Source: Lota lota (lineage: Eukaryota; Chordata; Actinopteri; Gadiformes; Lotidae). Taken from it: DNA of 64,000 nt. Location of the stretch: NCBI GenBank assembly GCA_026745465.1, contig JACYXH010000813.1:634501-698500 (forward strand), given 5' to 3'. The position numbers and the translations under genes were made by a program. Positions 21,124 to 32,233 of this stretch are shown in pieces. A model generated the notes under the pieces. The model was not told where the DNA came from, did no database searches, and worked only from the letters and a program-made list of their open reading frames with translations. The first letter of the stretch is position 1, and each line of letters starts with the position of its first letter.

Positions 21124-22412
21124 CTACCTCTCATGGGGGCTAAATCTCAGTAGCTGTACTGAGGTCTTTTGTACTACTGTACTGCTTGGGAGAATGTCGG
21201 GCCTGACTAGTGTTGCAGTGGAGCCCGTATCCACTATTGCCGTGCATGCAACCCCCTCCACTGTGATAGGGACATGGCAAAAGCCCCCAGCAATGGTCCA
21301 ACCCACCGCAACCACTGGACCCACGGCGTCGTCTGCTTCTGGGGGGAGTGAAGCCCTGTTCCCCCGGCTGTGCTGTTGGGCACCTCCGCTGGGGGTCGAT
21401 GCAGGTCGGGTAACCATGTCAGGGGTCCGTATCTTCCTGTTTATACAGACCCCCGGTCGTTTCCCTGGGGGGCACTGACGGCGTAGATGTAAGCAGACCA
21501 TGGCGCGGCGTCGAGGTGGTGTAGGCAGGTAATTGCGAGTGGGCTGGAGGGTGGCAGCACGGATTAGTTCCGTCAGGTCCGTGACCCACGCTGGCTTTAT
21601 TTCCGCAGCATTCTCCTCAACAGCAGTTTTTGACACTGCAACACCATCAATCAACCGGCAGTCCGGCAGCACCGCTCCCACAGCTTCCCTCTCCAGGGCC
21701 AGTTCCAGCGTTTCCTGTATGGTCTGGGGGTGTGCTAGTTGGGTCTGCACACGTAGCTCCCTGGGCAAGAGTGCTTGAATGAACTGGTCTCTGGCCAGCT
21801 CACTCTGGACCGGTGGCGGCATGTGGGCGTAGGCCCGCCTAGCGAGGCATTCAATATCATTAGCCAGCATGCGAAGTGGCTTACCCGGTTGCCTACACCT
21901 ATTGCACAATTCAGACCTAAGCACGCCTGGTTGCGAACACTGTCTAAAATGTCTCTGTAGGGCTCCGGTCAAAGCCTCATAGTCCTGTCTCTCCTCAAGG
22001 CTAAGTACCAGGAGGCATGCCAGTGCATCCTCCGTAAGGCATAATGCCAGCTGCAGGGCTTTAACCTACCTTGACCAGCCTGTAGCCTGTGCTAATAATT
22101 CAAATTGTGCTTGAAATGCTTCCCAGTTCGATTTCCCAGTATTTCGGAGTCTTCATGTTGAAAGCAGTGTGGCGTGCACCGCCGTCTCTGTTACCGCTCG
22201 TCTCCTCCCGCCGCGTTGATGTCGCGGCATCTCCGCGATGTATTACACCAGGGCCGAACCTCGCTTCAGCAGCTAGCCTCCTCGCGGACTCACCAACGTT
22301 GTATCTCTGCTCCATCACCCGACGGAGTTCTCGTGCGTGGTCCCACGGTAATCCCCTAGGTACTCATCGTCTGGATCCTCCTCCTTCATCTTTAGCTTTG
22401 TACCGGGCGCCA
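21124..22412 (-). pseudogene. Gypsy-3 gag and protease N-terminus
   Basis: The gag start MAPGTKLKMKEEDPDDEYLG is at about 22412. After stops and shifts the capsid region reads YAHMPPPVQSELARDQFIQA and LPRELRVQTQLAHPQTI (21124-21972). At its end the retropepsin motif AIVDTGSTATLV is present (about 21215). No clear CCHC knuckle was seen; the CNRCRQPG stretch is incomplete. A poly-C run at 21081-21101 interrupts the following protease frame. Confidence 0.82.
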
Positions 22413-22514
22413 TCACTATCGTTTGCTCAAGCAGTTAGCCTCATGCGCTAATGCTAAGCGATGGGCAGTGAGTGTGGTAAAGTCACGTCCTTTGTTTTGT
22501 TCAGTTGTCGTTTT

Positions 22515-22529
22515 ACTTCTGACACCAAA
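22515..22529 (-). promoter_or_regulatory. Gypsy-3 primer-binding site, tRNA-Leu type
   Basis: Minus-strand TGGTGTCAGAAGT adjoins the 5' LTR. It is complementary to ACUUCUGACACCA, the 3' end I recall for vertebrate tRNA-Leu(CAA). The tRNA identity is from memory. Confidence 0.6.
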
Positions 22530-22753
22530 TGTAGCAACCCTGCTTCTATTCGTCCAAGCACCACACTGGTTGTTTTGATTAATTCCCTTTTATTAATGGC
22601 AGACACACGTTATCGAACGCTATAACAATCAAACATGAACTTCTCTATCTCCTATCCGTATCTCTCCTCCCCAAGGCCCGCCCCCTCCTACTGAGCACCC
22701 AATCACAACCTTAGCACAATGCACGTCCAACCACGCAACCTAAAACCGTTACA
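22530..22753 (-). repeat. Gypsy-3 5' LTR
   Basis: TGTAGC...TTACA, 224 bp. Its inner 120 bp recur almost unchanged at 18006-18124. Confidence 0.9.
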
Positions 22754-23189
22754 ATACATTTAGTTCAAAACAGTAACTCTTCAAAGTGCCTTAGACATTA
22801 AAGCAATATCCATTTGCAGTATACCGTTACATACCTGATCAGGAGTTAAATGTATTGTGTATAAGAGAGAGAAGTCTTAGGAATATGATTATCTGTATAA
22901 ATTAATTTTGTCTTCGGTTGTTATATTATGTTTGGCATTTGTTAAGGAGGTTATAGATTAGAGCAGTATCAATTGCATTCTGCTGTATAAAAGTAAATAA
23001 ATATGTTTTTTGATCTATTTGCATTTTGTTTTCACAGACTGAGCTCGCCTCACAAGGCTGTAACTTATTATTGGGTCGAAGCTCAAGCTGCAAGTCTGGA
23101 TATGCACAGTGTGGATAATGTCAGTAACTTTGACTGTATTTCTTTGTTTAACTTTTACTGTGGCAAATTTTTTTATTTACTTGTTTTGC

Positions 23190-23315
23190 AGCTGCTTGTA
23201 AGACCTACTATGAGACAATACGCAGGATCTTCCCGTACAGCCAAGCCAACCTTGCGGCTCAAGCGTTATCCACAAGAGTTCAGACCGGAGGCTACAGAGA
23301 AAGAGGGTATGATCT
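23190..23315 (+). pseudogene. Exon-like fragment of unknown protein, part 1
   Basis: After TTGTTTTGCAG a frame reads AACKTYYETIRRIFPYSQAN and ends at GAG/GGTATG. The pattern resembles a short domain often found in transposon-linked proteins of fish genomes, but I cannot name the family. It lies between gypsy-3 and gypsy-5. Confidence 0.3.
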
Positions 23316-23507
23316 ATTACTGTAGTATGAATATGAATGCACTATGGAAGTCTATAACCAGTATGGACAGTGGTATTAGTGTGGTATGGATATTAATAAT
23401 ATTGTTGGTCGATGCAACATACATTTTCAGTTAAATTAGCTGTATTGTGTCAACATACTGTGCATTGAGCAGTTTTGATTGTCTATCTGTACTGATTGTG
23501 TTTACAG

Positions 23508-23650
23508 CTGCTGGAAGCGAGGCAGAGTGTACTAACTGGTCAAGACGTGGACTTCTGCAGAGTTCTAGCTGGACATCACATGGACTTCTGGAGGGGCATC
23601 ATGATTGAGATGATGTCCAATGAGGTGCACAGCACCTTGGAAGGGTATCA
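23508..23650 (+). pseudogene. Exon-like fragment of unknown protein, part 2
   Basis: After TGTTTACAG (23508) the frame reads LLEARQSVLTGQDVDF, followed by a GHHMDFWRG / MIEMMSNEVHS-like repetition. It looks like the continuation of the 23190 fragment, with an internal short duplication of the 'TGGACTTCTG' unit (23548, 23581). The product is unknown. Confidence 0.3.
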
Positions 23651-24145
23651 TGGTTTATCGTGTGGCCCCCATGAATATTCTTATTGTCCATATTCCCCAC
23701 CTTTACAGTCTCAGAAAATGCTGCTTGTGTTATGTATGTATCTTTATTGCAGCTCTGTTTCTGGTCGATTACCCGACATGCCCTGCATGCCCTCCCATGA
23801 TGCCCCACATATCCCTAATAATAAACATATAATGTATCAACATACATATTTACCACATCTCCCTTTTCTAGAGAACAAAGGGAAGACTGCCTGTGTCTCA
23901 TCAGACCTGATGATTATTCTGCCTCTGTGTTGAAAGGCCTGTTCCTATCTAAATCCTGTAAAAATGAACACTGTTAACATTGGCATTATTAATGTAAGAT
24001 ACTTGAGCAATTACTGTTTCTTAAATTCTAAATATACTTAGTGTTCAAAACTACACCCCATAAAATTAGCATAGGCTTGCTTCCATAGAACAGTTAAAAT
24101 TGTTACTATTTTTATTTTTATTTTTAAAGGTCATAGGTTAAGCTT

Positions 24146-24340
24146 CTAAGGGTTAACCATGGCTCTCCCATACCTACTTCTGAGAATGGAAGTCTCTGCA
24201 GGTGAGACCTGGGGTACTACAGCAAGTGACATAGGAGCCTGCTCAGGAGTTGGCTCTGGAATTTGTTGCTGTGGTGGAGAACCTCTGTCTCGTGTGGGTG
24301 TGTGTAGAGGTATCAGGTGCTGTCGGTTGCATCTCACCAC
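24146..24340 (-). pseudogene. Gypsy-5 integrase C-terminal tail
   Basis: A basic, proline/glutamine-rich tail ends with the 'ILRSRYGRAMVNP' motif, which resembles the last residues of many gypsy Pol proteins. Isolated from the upstream core by lost sequence. Confidence 0.6.
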
Positions 24341-24468
24341 CCCCCCTAAATCTGCAGCACAGTTTCAGATAACTTTGTTAGTTTCCCACACCCATTTTCC
24401 TGGTGACAAGACACTGAGATCTTTGGCACGGTGACACCTGTTATAGTTTTCAGCATGTGACCTCCCCT

Positions 24469-25158
24469 TCACCTTTTCATTCCAAGCAAATGCATTGCTG
24501 ACAGGGTCCAGCTGAGAGGGAAGAGTCTGCACCATAGTGCGAAGACGTCAGCCCATAGAGCACCAGATCCTTCACTTGCTGGCTGAATCCAGGCCACCAC
24601 ACGAGCACTTTCTTTGCACCTCACCACACCTTGGTGTCCTTTGTGTAGTTTGGCTAGCCTTTCGTTCCGCATTACTGAAGGTATTACAAGCCGCGTGTCT
24701 TTCAGCAGTAAGCCATCTCTCACAGTGAGTGGAGCTCACTCTGGCCAGTAGTTGTTCAGCCTGTTTTGCATGCTCTGGCCATCCTTCTGTGTACAGCATC
24801 ATGACACGGGAGCAGACACTGTCAGCTTTTAGCTGCTCCTTCAGGTTTTCCATGTATGTGGGACTGACAGGTTGGCTTTCTATTACACAATCCAAGTAAA
24901 TGTTGGCGCTCTCCATCAGCTCCTGATCCTCTGTGGACATGCACATTTTGACAGGTGACTGCGGCAGCGTGTCCGCAGATTCCTGGCATGTGCACAATGG
25001 AGTATGTGCAGCGCATCAACCTCATCCTGAAGCGCTGGATTCTCTGTGGTAGAAGATCCAGTGCTTGGGCTGATAAGGGGTTTATGGTTGGTCTCCAGGC
25101 AGAAACGTTTTCCTATGAGGAAATCCCGGAACCATTCACAGGCCCATGTGAGACCCAC
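24469..25158 (-). pseudogene. Gypsy-5 RNase H end and integrase N-terminal region
   Basis: Blocks in changing frames: ACEWFRDFLIGKRFCLETNH and KPLI (RNase H), the connector LKEQLKADSVCSRVMMLYTE, then DGLLLKDTRLVIPSVMRNE and LAKLHKGHQGVVRCKESAR (integrase zinc-finger HxxxH region). The integrase catalytic core is not visible. Confidence 0.78.
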
Positions 25159-25358
25159 AGCCTCCTTCTCTACCTGTGCTTACCTTTGTTCTGTTGGAGG
25201 AAGCACCCGTGATGCTTAAGCCAAAGGCTTCCATTCTTTCTCCCACCTCTGCAGCAGGACACCTTCAAAGCCATGCTATGATGCATCGGCTGATACTTTG
25301 GTGTCTCTGTTCGGGTCATACATGCCCAGCACCGAAGGAGAAGACTTTCTTCAGTGTT

Positions 25359-25850
25359 TCAAATGCCGTCACCTGATCCACGTCCCAGACCCAGCAGTTT
25401 TTCTTTGAGAGGAGGTCGCGGAGTGGCTTGTTCTGTTTCTGCTAGCCGGGGAATAAACTTTCCCAGCTGACGGACCATCCCAAGAAAACCCCTCAACTCG
25501 CCAACAATTGTGGGCTCCTTCATCTCCCTGATGGCCTCAGTCTTCTTTGGATCAGGGCGGATGCCCGCAGTCATGATGATGGGACCCATAAAGGTCACCT
25601 CACTCTTGGAGAGTTCCCACTTGTCCATATTTAAGGTGATGCCTGCTTTTTCCAGTCTTTGTAGCACGGCATAGAGTTGAGCGTCATGTTCTCCCTGGTC
25701 CTGCCCCACACCAGTAGGTCATCGATACAGCAGATGATGCCTTCTAGCCCCTCTGTGACCTCAGATATCATGCACTGGAAATGTTCAGGCGCCGAGGCAA
25801 TAGCAAATGGAAATTTGTAGCACTGGGAGCTTTTGGGATTTTTGCTCTGC
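25359..25850 (-). pseudogene. Gypsy-5 reverse transcriptase fragment
   Basis: FPFAIASAPEHFQCMISEV, then CIDDLLVWG (YxDD box with C in place of Y, about 25715), followed in a second frame by LQRLEKAGITLNMDKWELSK and GFLGMVRQLGKFIPRLAE. The RT N-terminal part is deleted. Confidence 0.8.
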
Positions 25851-25859
25851 TAGTTATGT

Positions 25860-26388
25860 GGCTTTTCTCCATTACTTTTGAATTTGATGAATTTAGACTT
25901 TTCCTTTTTCTGTCTGCCTTTGAACACTGTCCACATAGCTAATCCATCTGACTTACACCACTGGCATCACACCTCAGTGTGTTTTGCTGCTTTTTGATGT
26001 CCTCTGATTGTCTTGCCATGTTAACGGCTTTTTCCGGGTCTAAGTCTTTTACCATTTGCATGTATTATGAGAGCCGTGTGTCTGCCAACCCTACCACTAT
26101 CCTGTCTCTGATCAGCTAATCATGAAATGTTCCATACTTGCAGTGCTCTGCTAATGCATACAGGGCAGTGACAACTGCAACAGCAGTCTGGTTTGCTTCC
26201 TGCTTGCGCATATTAAATTGCGTGCATTCGTAAACGATATTTTTCTTCACTACAAAGAATGTCTGAAAGCCATCCTTGACTTTAGTGTATTAGTGTTGAT
26301 TTACTTCACTGAGCTTCAAGCCTCTCAAAACATCATCAGCTTCGTCTCCCATACAATAGATCAAAGTATTCACCTAACTCTTCGGAGC
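25860..26388 (-). pseudogene. Gypsy-5 gag, part after the gypsy-2 insertion
   Basis: Pieces read VNTLIYCMGDEADDVLRGLK, RDRIVVGLADTRLS and MARQSEDIKKQQ, typical of a gypsy capsid C-terminal half. Stops are frequent. It continues the N-terminal gag found at 31109-31283. Confidence 0.72.
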
Positions 26389-26877
26389 TGTTAAGATTAC
26401 GGCAGAACAAGCAGACCCAAACGCAAGACACAGTGCAGGCAGAGACGAATAAAGGGGGCCAAGGTATTTATTTGGCAGGCTGAGAGTAGTCAGGCAGGCA
26501 ATGTTCGGCAACGGAGAGGCAGGCAGGCAGGCAGGGACTTGGCAACAGGCGGGTGGTCGGGAAGGCAGAGGTTCGGCAACGGACAGACAGGCAGGCAGAG
26601 TTCAGCATAAGCTGATGGTTCAAGGACAGGAACAGGAACGGGAGCAGGAACAAGAACTGAGGAGATTCTAACTCTAAATCTAAAGGCGGGGACGAAGATA
26701 CCGACGAGTGTGGGGTAAACAACGAACTAGCACTGGCTGTGTGAAAAGCCAGTGCTTAAGTACTGTGGGGGATGATTGGTAATTGACTGCAGGTGTGGGT
26801 CAGAGGGAGCACGAGGGGTAATGGAGGCAGGGTGTCCCTAGGTGGCGGAAGTGGACGGAACGGGAGAGGGTGTGACA
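26389..26877 (-). repeat. Gypsy-2 3' LTR
   Basis: 489 bp, one minisatellite unit. Putative minus-strand start ACGAACTAGC at 26722-26731. Confidence 0.92.
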
Positions 26878-28945
26878 GTACCCCCCCTCTACGGACGCCT
26901 CCAGGCGGACGCCCGACACGGGATGGGTGCTGGCGGTGGAAGTCCCGGATTAGGGAGGCGTCCAGGATGCAACTCCGGGGGACCCAGGATCTTTCTTCAG
27001 GTCCATAGCCCTCCCAGTCAACCAGATACTCGTGGCCTCGGCCGCGAAGACGCACATCGAGGAGGCGTCTAACTGTGTACGCCGTATGGTTGTCAATCAG
27101 CCAGGGAGGAGGTGGCGCCGGGGACGGAGAAGACAGCGGACTAGAGGACACGGGCTTGAGTTGGGACACGTGGAAGGTGGGGTGTATGCGGAGAGACGGG
27201 GGCAATTTTAGTCGGACTGCACAGGGGTTGACCAGGGACTCGATCTCGTACGGACCGACGAAACGGGGTGCGAGTTTCTGGGAAACTCCCTTCAAGGGGA
27301 GATCTTTGGAACGAAGCCAAACCTTTTGCCCGGGGAGGTACTGCGTGGCCGGTTGCCGGCGCTTGTTCGCCTGGTGTTGGGAGCGGGTGGACGCACGGAG
27401 CAGAGCAGCTCGTGCGTGCTTCCAGGTGCGCTGGCAACGGCGTAGGTGGGCCTGGACGGAGGGGACTGCGATCTCTGCCTCCAAGGCAGGGAACAGGGGC
27501 GGTTGGTTTCCCAATGAACACATGAACGGTGACAGGCCAGTGGACGCATTGACGAGGGCATACTCAACCCAGGGAAGTTGAGTACTCCAGGACGAGGGGT
27601 TGGTGTTGGTCACGCAGCGGAGTGCGGCTTCCATTTCCTGGTTTGCCCTCTCAGATTGTCCATTGGTCTGCGGGTGGTATCCGGAGGAGAGACTGACCGT
27701 GGTTCCCAGAGCCGCACAGAACGCCCGCCAGACCTGGGAGATGAACTGCGGGCCCTGGTCCGACACGATATCCGCCGGGATGCCATGGAGGCGGAACACG
27801 TGGGACACTAAGAGGTCCACAGTCTCTCTAGCGGAGGGAAGCTTGGGGGGTGCTAGAAAATGTGCGGCCTTGGAAAAACGGTCAATGATTGTGAGGATGG
27901 TGGTGTTGCCTTCAGAAGGGGGGAGGCCGGTGACAAAGTCCAGGGCTATGTGGGACCATGGACGACTGGGGATAGGCAGGGGTCGGAGCAAGCCGGAACG
28001 AGGTTGGGTTGAGGACTTATTGCGGGCGCAAACAGCGCACGCCGCGATGAATGAGTGGACGTCTGCGTCCATGGAGGGCCACCAGAACCGTAGACGGACG
28101 AAGTCCAGGGTACAGGTTATGCCTGGGTGACATTTGAGCCTAGTTGAGTGAGCCCAGGTGAGTACCCTGGACCGCACCACGTCCGGGACAAACAACCGGT
28201 TGGGCCGACCAGTGCCGGGGTCAGGCTGTTGTCGCTGTGCCTGGAGCACAGCGGATTCGACCTCCAGGGTGAGGGTAGCGATGAGGCAGGCGGGGTCCTC
28301 ATGGGAGTATAGACGGTACAGGGCGACTGGCTTTACGTTTCGGGAACCTGGTCGGTAGGTGACTGAGAAATTTAATCGCCCAAAGAAAAGAGCCCACCTG
28401 GCCTGCCGGGAGTTGAGTCTCTTGGCTGACTGAATGTACTCCTGGTTCCGGTGGTCTGTCCAGATGATAAAGGGCTGATCCTCTCCCTCCAGCCAGTGAT
28501 GCCATTCTTCCAGCGCCAATTTTATGGCCAAGAGCTCGTGGTTCCCGACACCGTAGTTGCGCTCTGGCGGGGTCAGGCGGCGCGAGAAAAAGGAGCATGG
28601 GTGAAGCCTGTGGTCCACGGGGGAACGCTGCGAAAGCACCGCCCCCACCCCAGTGTCGGAAGCGTCGACCTCCACGACGAACTGGAGAGTAGGGTCGGGC
28701 TGGATGAGGATGGGTGCGGCAACAAATCGCTCCTTCAAATCCTGGAAGGAGGTTTCAGCCTCCGGCGTCCACTCAAAGGGCCTCTTGGAAGAGGTTAGGG
28801 CAGTGAGGGGGGCAGCGATCTGGCTATAGCCTCTAATGAAGCGATGATTAAAATTGGCGAAGCCAAGGAATCGCTGGAGCTGCTTACGAGAAGAGGGTGA
28901 GGGCCACTCAGCCACCGCAAAGACCTTGCATGGGTCCATCTTCAC
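26756..28945 (-). CDS. Gypsy-2 RNase H - integrase - chromodomain ORF, 729 aa
   Basis: An open frame. Order: RT/RNase H connection ([20 protein letters not shown], ~25), RNase H ([16 protein letters not shown], ~88; [10 protein letters not shown], ~165), integrase HHCC ([18 protein letters not shown] ... [10 protein letters not shown], ~265-305), DD35E core (D in [10 protein letters not shown] in [12 protein letters not shown] in [15 protein letters not shown]), and chromodomain ([29 protein letters not shown], ~610-640). All catalytic residues look present. The last ~40 codons lie in the LTR. A frameshift near 28945-29000 separates it from RT. Confidence 0.94.
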   Translation of the reverse strand: MKMDPCKVFAVAEWPSPSSRKQLQRFLGFANFNHRFIRGYSQIAAPLTALTSSKRPFEWTPEAETSFQDLKERFVAAPILIQPDPTLQFVVEVDASDTGVGAVLSQRSPVDHRLHPCSFFSRRLTPPERNYGVGNHELLAIKLALEEWHHWLEGEDQPFIIWTDHRNQEYIQSAKRLNSRQARWALFFGRLNFSVTYRPGSRNVKPVALYRLYSHEDPACLIATLTLEVESAVLQAQRQQPDPGTGRPNRLFVPDVVRSRVLTWAHSTRLKCHPGITCTLDFVRLRFWWPSMDADVHSFIAACAVCARNKSSTQPRSGLLRPLPIPSRPWSHIALDFVTGLPPSEGNTTILTIIDRFSKAAHFLAPPKLPSARETVDLLVSHVFRLHGIPADIVSDQGPQFISQVWRAFCAALGTTVSLSSGYHPQTNGQSERANQEMEAALRCVTNTNPSSWSTQLPWVEYALVNASTGLSPFMCSLGNQPPLFPALEAEIAVPSVQAHLRRCQRTWKHARAALLRASTRSQHQANKRRQPATQYLPGQKVWLRSKDLPLKGVSQKLAPRFVGPYEIESLVNPCAVRLKLPPSLRIHPTFHVSQLKPVSSSPLSSPSPAPPPPWLIDNHTAYTVRRLLDVRLRGRGHEYLVDWEGYGPEERSWVPRSCILDASLIRDFHRQHPSRVGRPPGGVRRGGVLSHPLPFRPLPPPRDTLPPLPLVLPLTHTCSQLPIIPHST

Positions 28946-28997
28946 CTCCCCCTGGCCAATGATGTACTCAAGGAAGGAAATGGACGGAACATGGAAG

Positions 28998-29520
28998 TCA
29001 CTTCTCCACCTTCACGTACAATCTATTCTCGAGTAGGCGCTGGAGAACCCGCCGTACATGTACTCTGTGCTCCTCCAGCGATCCGGAGAAGATCAGGATG
29101 TCATCCAGGTACACGAACACGGAGTGGTTGAGCATGTCCCGGAGGACATCGTTAACCAGTGCTTGGAAAACCGCAGGGTCGTTGGTGAGTCCGAAAGGCA
29201 TGACCAAATATTCAAAATGGCCCACGGGAGTGTTGAAGGCCGTCTTCCACTCGTCCCCCTCCCGGATCCGGACCAGGTGATACGCGTTGCGCAAGTCCAG
29301 TTTAGAGAAGACCGTGGCTCCATGGAGGGGAACAAAGGCGGAGCTAATGAGGGGTAACGGGTACTTATTTTTTACCGTGATGGTGTTTAGGCCCCGGTAG
29401 TCAATGCAAGGACGGAGGGAGCCGTCCTTCTTGCTGACGAAAAAGAACTCCGCCCCTACAGGAAAGGAGGACGGGCGGATAATTCACACGGCGAGGGATT
29501 CACGGATGTACTCCTCCATG
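28998..29520 (-). pseudogene. Gypsy-2 reverse transcriptase
   Basis: [26 protein letters not shown] and the catalytic [12 protein letters not shown] (about 29105) are present, followed by [16 protein letters not shown] stop/shift lies upstream near 29300 and another at the junction with the RNase H frame. Confidence 0.92.
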
Positions 29521-29529
29521 GATCCTCGT

Positions 29530-30084
29530 TCAGGACGGGAGAGGTTGTAGAGCCGACTGCTGGGCAGGGGAGCCCCGGGAAGAAGATCGATTGCGCAGTC
29601 GTACGGGCGGTGGGGGGGGGCAAGGACAGGGCGTGGGACTTACTGAAGACCTCTCCAAGGTCGTGGTATTCCACCGGTACAGAGGACAGGTGTGAGGAGA
29701 GTGGGCTGAGCGCAGGCAGTGGGAGTGACAGAAGGAACTCCATGAAGTGATCAGACCGGTACCCCAGTCAACCTGAGGGTTGTGGTTCCTCAACCACGGG
29801 TACCCTAGGACATCTGGGGTGAAGGAGCTCTTGATTATGAGGAGGGAGATTGACTCATGGTGATTACCAGAGATTAGCAGGTTTACGGGGACCGTCCGAC
29901 GCTCCACACGGGCGAGCAGTCTGCCGTTCAGGTCCTGGGCCTCGACTGTGGAGTCGAGGGGAATGGTGTCGATCCCCAACTGCTTCACCACCTCCTGGTC
30001 GATGAAACTCTCGTCGGCCCCAGAGTCAAGGAGGATGGTGAGTGGAAGGGTCTGATCTTGCCACAAGAGAGTGGCATTCAGCAA
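29530..30084 (-). pseudogene. Gypsy-2 aspartic protease
   Basis: LLDSGADESFIDQEVV carries the active-site DSG. The later DVLGYPWLRNHNPQVDW motif matches gypsy-1. The frame is shifted after a poly-G/C tract (29610-29620). Confidence 0.88.
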
Positions 30085-30525
30085 GGGCGAAGAGCCCAGG
30101 GATTGAGTGCGCGACTCGCCAGTACCCCTAGGGTTGCTTGAGAGTCAGCTCTCTTTAATGGGCGTGTGGGACAGACCAACCGGAAATGGCCTGGTAGGCC
30201 ACAGTAGACACAGCTCCTGGACCAGATTCCGCGCTCCCTCTCTTCTGGGGTGAGACGAGCTCGTCCAAGCTGCGTGGGCTCCGGGTCAGGTTGGGGCGTT
30301 GTCTCGTGACGGAGAGAAAAGGGCCAAGGTGGTGAAGGCGGCGGGATAGCAGGGAAGGGAGAGAGAGAAGCCGAGGACGAGCGGAGTGCGCGCTCGCGGA
30401 TAGCCGACGTAAGCTCTTGGATGAGGGACGGGATCTTCCGCAGAGCCTGGTCGTGTTGACTGAGTAAAACTCCCTAATGGGAGAGAACCTGGAGTACCGG
30501 ATCAGTGTCTGCTGGGTCCATGTTG
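30085..30525 (-). pseudogene. Gypsy-2 gag with deleted capsid core
   Basis: The N-terminus MDPADTDP matches gypsy-1 gag, has one in-frame stop, and at 'LTSAIRE' jumps straight to the arginine/serine-rich C-terminus and the CCHC knuckle [14 protein letters not shown]. Compared with gypsy-1 about 170 residues of capsid are missing. The 'RE' motif at both deletion edges suggests deletion between short repeats. Confidence 0.85.
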
Positions 30526-30535
30526 GCTAGTTCGT
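30526..30535 (-). promoter_or_regulatory. Gypsy-2 primer-binding site complementary to its own transcript start
   Basis: Plus-strand GCTAGTTCGT is the exact reverse complement of ACGAACTAGC in both LTRs (26722-26731, 30945-30954). It differs from gypsy-1 at one position that also changed in its LTR. Confidence 0.75.
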
Positions 30536-30538
30536 ACT

Positions 30539-31103
30539 GTTGAGAATACGGCAGAACAAGCAGACCCAAACGCAAGACACAGAGCAGGCAGAGAGGAATA
30601 AAGGGGGCCAAGGTATTTATTTGGCAGGCTGAGAGTAGTCAGGCAGGCAATGTTCGGCAACGGAGATGCAGGCAGGTAGGCAAGGACTCGGCAACAGGCA
30701 GATGGTCGGGAAGGCAGAGGTTTGGCAACGGACAGACAGGCAGGCAGGTAGGGACTAGGCAACAGGCGGGTGGTCGGGAAGGTAGAGGTTCGGCAACGGA
30801 CAGACAGGCAGGCAGAGTTCAGCATAAGCTGATGGTTCAAGGACAGGAACAGGAAAGGGAGCAGGAACAAGAACTGAAGAGATTCTAACTCTAAATCTAA
30901 ATCTAAAGGCGGGGACGAAGATACCAACGAGTGTGGGGTAAACAACGAACTAGCACTGGCTGTGTGAAAAGCCAGTGCTTAAGTACTGTGGGGGATGATT
31001 GGTAATTGACTGCAGGTGTGGGTAATCAGAGGGAGCACGAGGGGTAATGGAGGCAGGGTGTCCCTAGGTGGCGGAAGTGGACGGAACGGGAGAGGGTGTG
31101 ACA
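30539..31103 (-). repeat. Gypsy-2 5' LTR
   Basis: 565 bp with two minisatellite units (about 30660-30810), TG...CA termini. Confidence 0.92.
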
Positions 31104-31108
31104 GGAGC

Positions 31109-31283
31109 TTGCTGTTAAATTGCTTGCTTGATGGAATTTCACGAATCTCCGTATCCATTTTGTCCACTCAAGTGGTTTGGAAAAGTCAAAGGGTTCTGGT
31201 GGCTGAATGCTAAACATAGCGCTGGGGGCGTTAGCTATTGTGCTAGCTTCGTCCCCATGCTGCTCTTCTTCACTGCTACTCAT
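31109..31283 (-). pseudogene. Gypsy-5 gag N-terminus
   Basis: The start MSSSEEEQHGDEA is followed by PEPFDFSKPLEWTKWIRRF, the usual first helix of this gag type. The frame runs into the gypsy-2 LTR at 31103. Confidence 0.75.
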
Positions 31284-31713
31284 TTACCTTGCTCACCAAA
31301 CTCTTTCCTTTCCTTCCAGGTTAACCTTTTCCGTTTCGAAGTAGTTTCACAGCCCTTCACAGCACCATGTCGTGTTTGTGCGTATATACACTCATTAAAA
31401 ATAAACGTTTAAAATGTACCGTTTTTTCTCCCCCGCGGTACAATCTTTTGGAGAGGGGGAACTAATGGTGTTGTTGTTTACAAATGGTGTTCATGTTAAC
31501 AAATATAATATTTTTCAGGTTAACTAAGGTATTCATTTGTACATTATTTCATAGGGTTAGGGTTTACCCTAATCCTTGTAATTTGACATAAAAAATGACA
31601 CCTTCCCTGACTGTTGTGTAGAACAGCCGTTCTACTTAATTTGAATCACAGCAGTTTTGCCGTGAAAAAAGAAAGAAGTGAAGTCTATGCGTGCTCCTAA
31701 GTGCACTAGTATA

Positions 31714-31760
31714 TAAATCTGAATCAGAAATACTTTATTGATCCCCTGGGGGAAATTGGG
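31714..31760 (-). repeat. LINE 3'-terminal signature
   Basis: TCAGAAATACTTTATTGATC, followed by CCCTGGGGGAAATTG, is the common 3' end of fish LINE copies read in reverse. Coding sequence was not seen beside it. Confidence 0.5.
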
Positions 31761-32233
31761 CCACGTTAGTTATACCCATCATACAATATAAATATGTGTG
31801 TGTGTGTGTATATGTAAAGCATAGAATGTATGTAAAAAAATATGTGCATTATACCAAAATATGCAACAAAATAATAACCTAACAGTATAACAAATATATA
31901 ACCGTGTAAATATAATTGTGAAATGGGATCTATAAATATGTTAAAATGCAAGAATTGCATTAGTTGAAATGTGCAGTATATATAAAGGCAAAATTAATGC
32001 CAGAGTATACCACAGTGTTGCACAGTTGAAGAGCTAGCTATAATTGTGTAGATAACTGTCGAGAAATTGGCCCATTTCCCACATTATTAGCACTGAAGAG
32101 CCCTGAATGCGCAAGCTTGTGCAGGCTGCAGTTCACTTCGGGCCAAAGGGTTCAGTCATAAGAAGAAAATATGTTTAAAGAATAAATAAATGTTTTTGCT
32201 TGCCTAACCTAATTCATTTTGTATTAGTTGTAG
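31761..32233. other. Intronic sequence, no gene seen
   Basis: AT-rich, with a short (TG)n near 31796-31810. It leads into the AAA4 exon acceptor at 32233. Confidence 0.4.

Larger units (their letters stand above)
18006..22753 (-). mobile_element. Gypsy-3: Ty3/gypsy retrotransposon with tRNA-Leu-type primer site, 3' LTR truncated
   Basis: The 5' LTR is 22530-22753 (TGTAGCAACC...AACCGTTACA, 224 bp). The left copy matches only over about 18006-18124, so the 3' LTR has lost its outer half and no target duplication is visible. Between them on the minus strand lie gag, protease, RT, RNase H and integrase. Frames are broken in several places. There is no chromodomain, so this is a different lineage from gypsy-1/2. 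Confidence 0.92.
26384..31108 (-). mobile_element. Gypsy-2: sushi-type Ty3/gypsy retrotransposon, minus strand, GGAGC target duplication
   Basis: LTRs at 26389-26877 (489 bp) and 30539-31103 (565 bp), flanked by perfect GGAGC copies (26384-26388, 31104-31108). The difference in LTR length is one roughly 75-bp minisatellite unit. The pol region ends in an intact RNase H-integrase-chromodomain frame. Gag lacks most of its capsid. Inserted in the gag of gypsy-5. Confidence 0.95.
24130..31290 (-). mobile_element. Gypsy-5: decayed Ty3/gypsy element split by gypsy-2
   Basis: Read on the minus strand from the right: gag N-terminus (31283-31109), interruption by gypsy-2 (26384-31108), rest of gag (26388 to about 25860), RT (about 25850-25359), RNase H (25158-24916), integrase zinc finger (24723-24469) and integrase tail (24340-24146). 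Protease and the first part of RT are missing and all parts carry stops or shifts. No LTR was identified. Confidence 0.82.

Noticed and set aside
26793-28798. Several 70-176 aa plus-strand frames across gypsy-2
   Set aside because: They are antisense shadows of the GC-rich integrase/RNase H frame on the minus strand.
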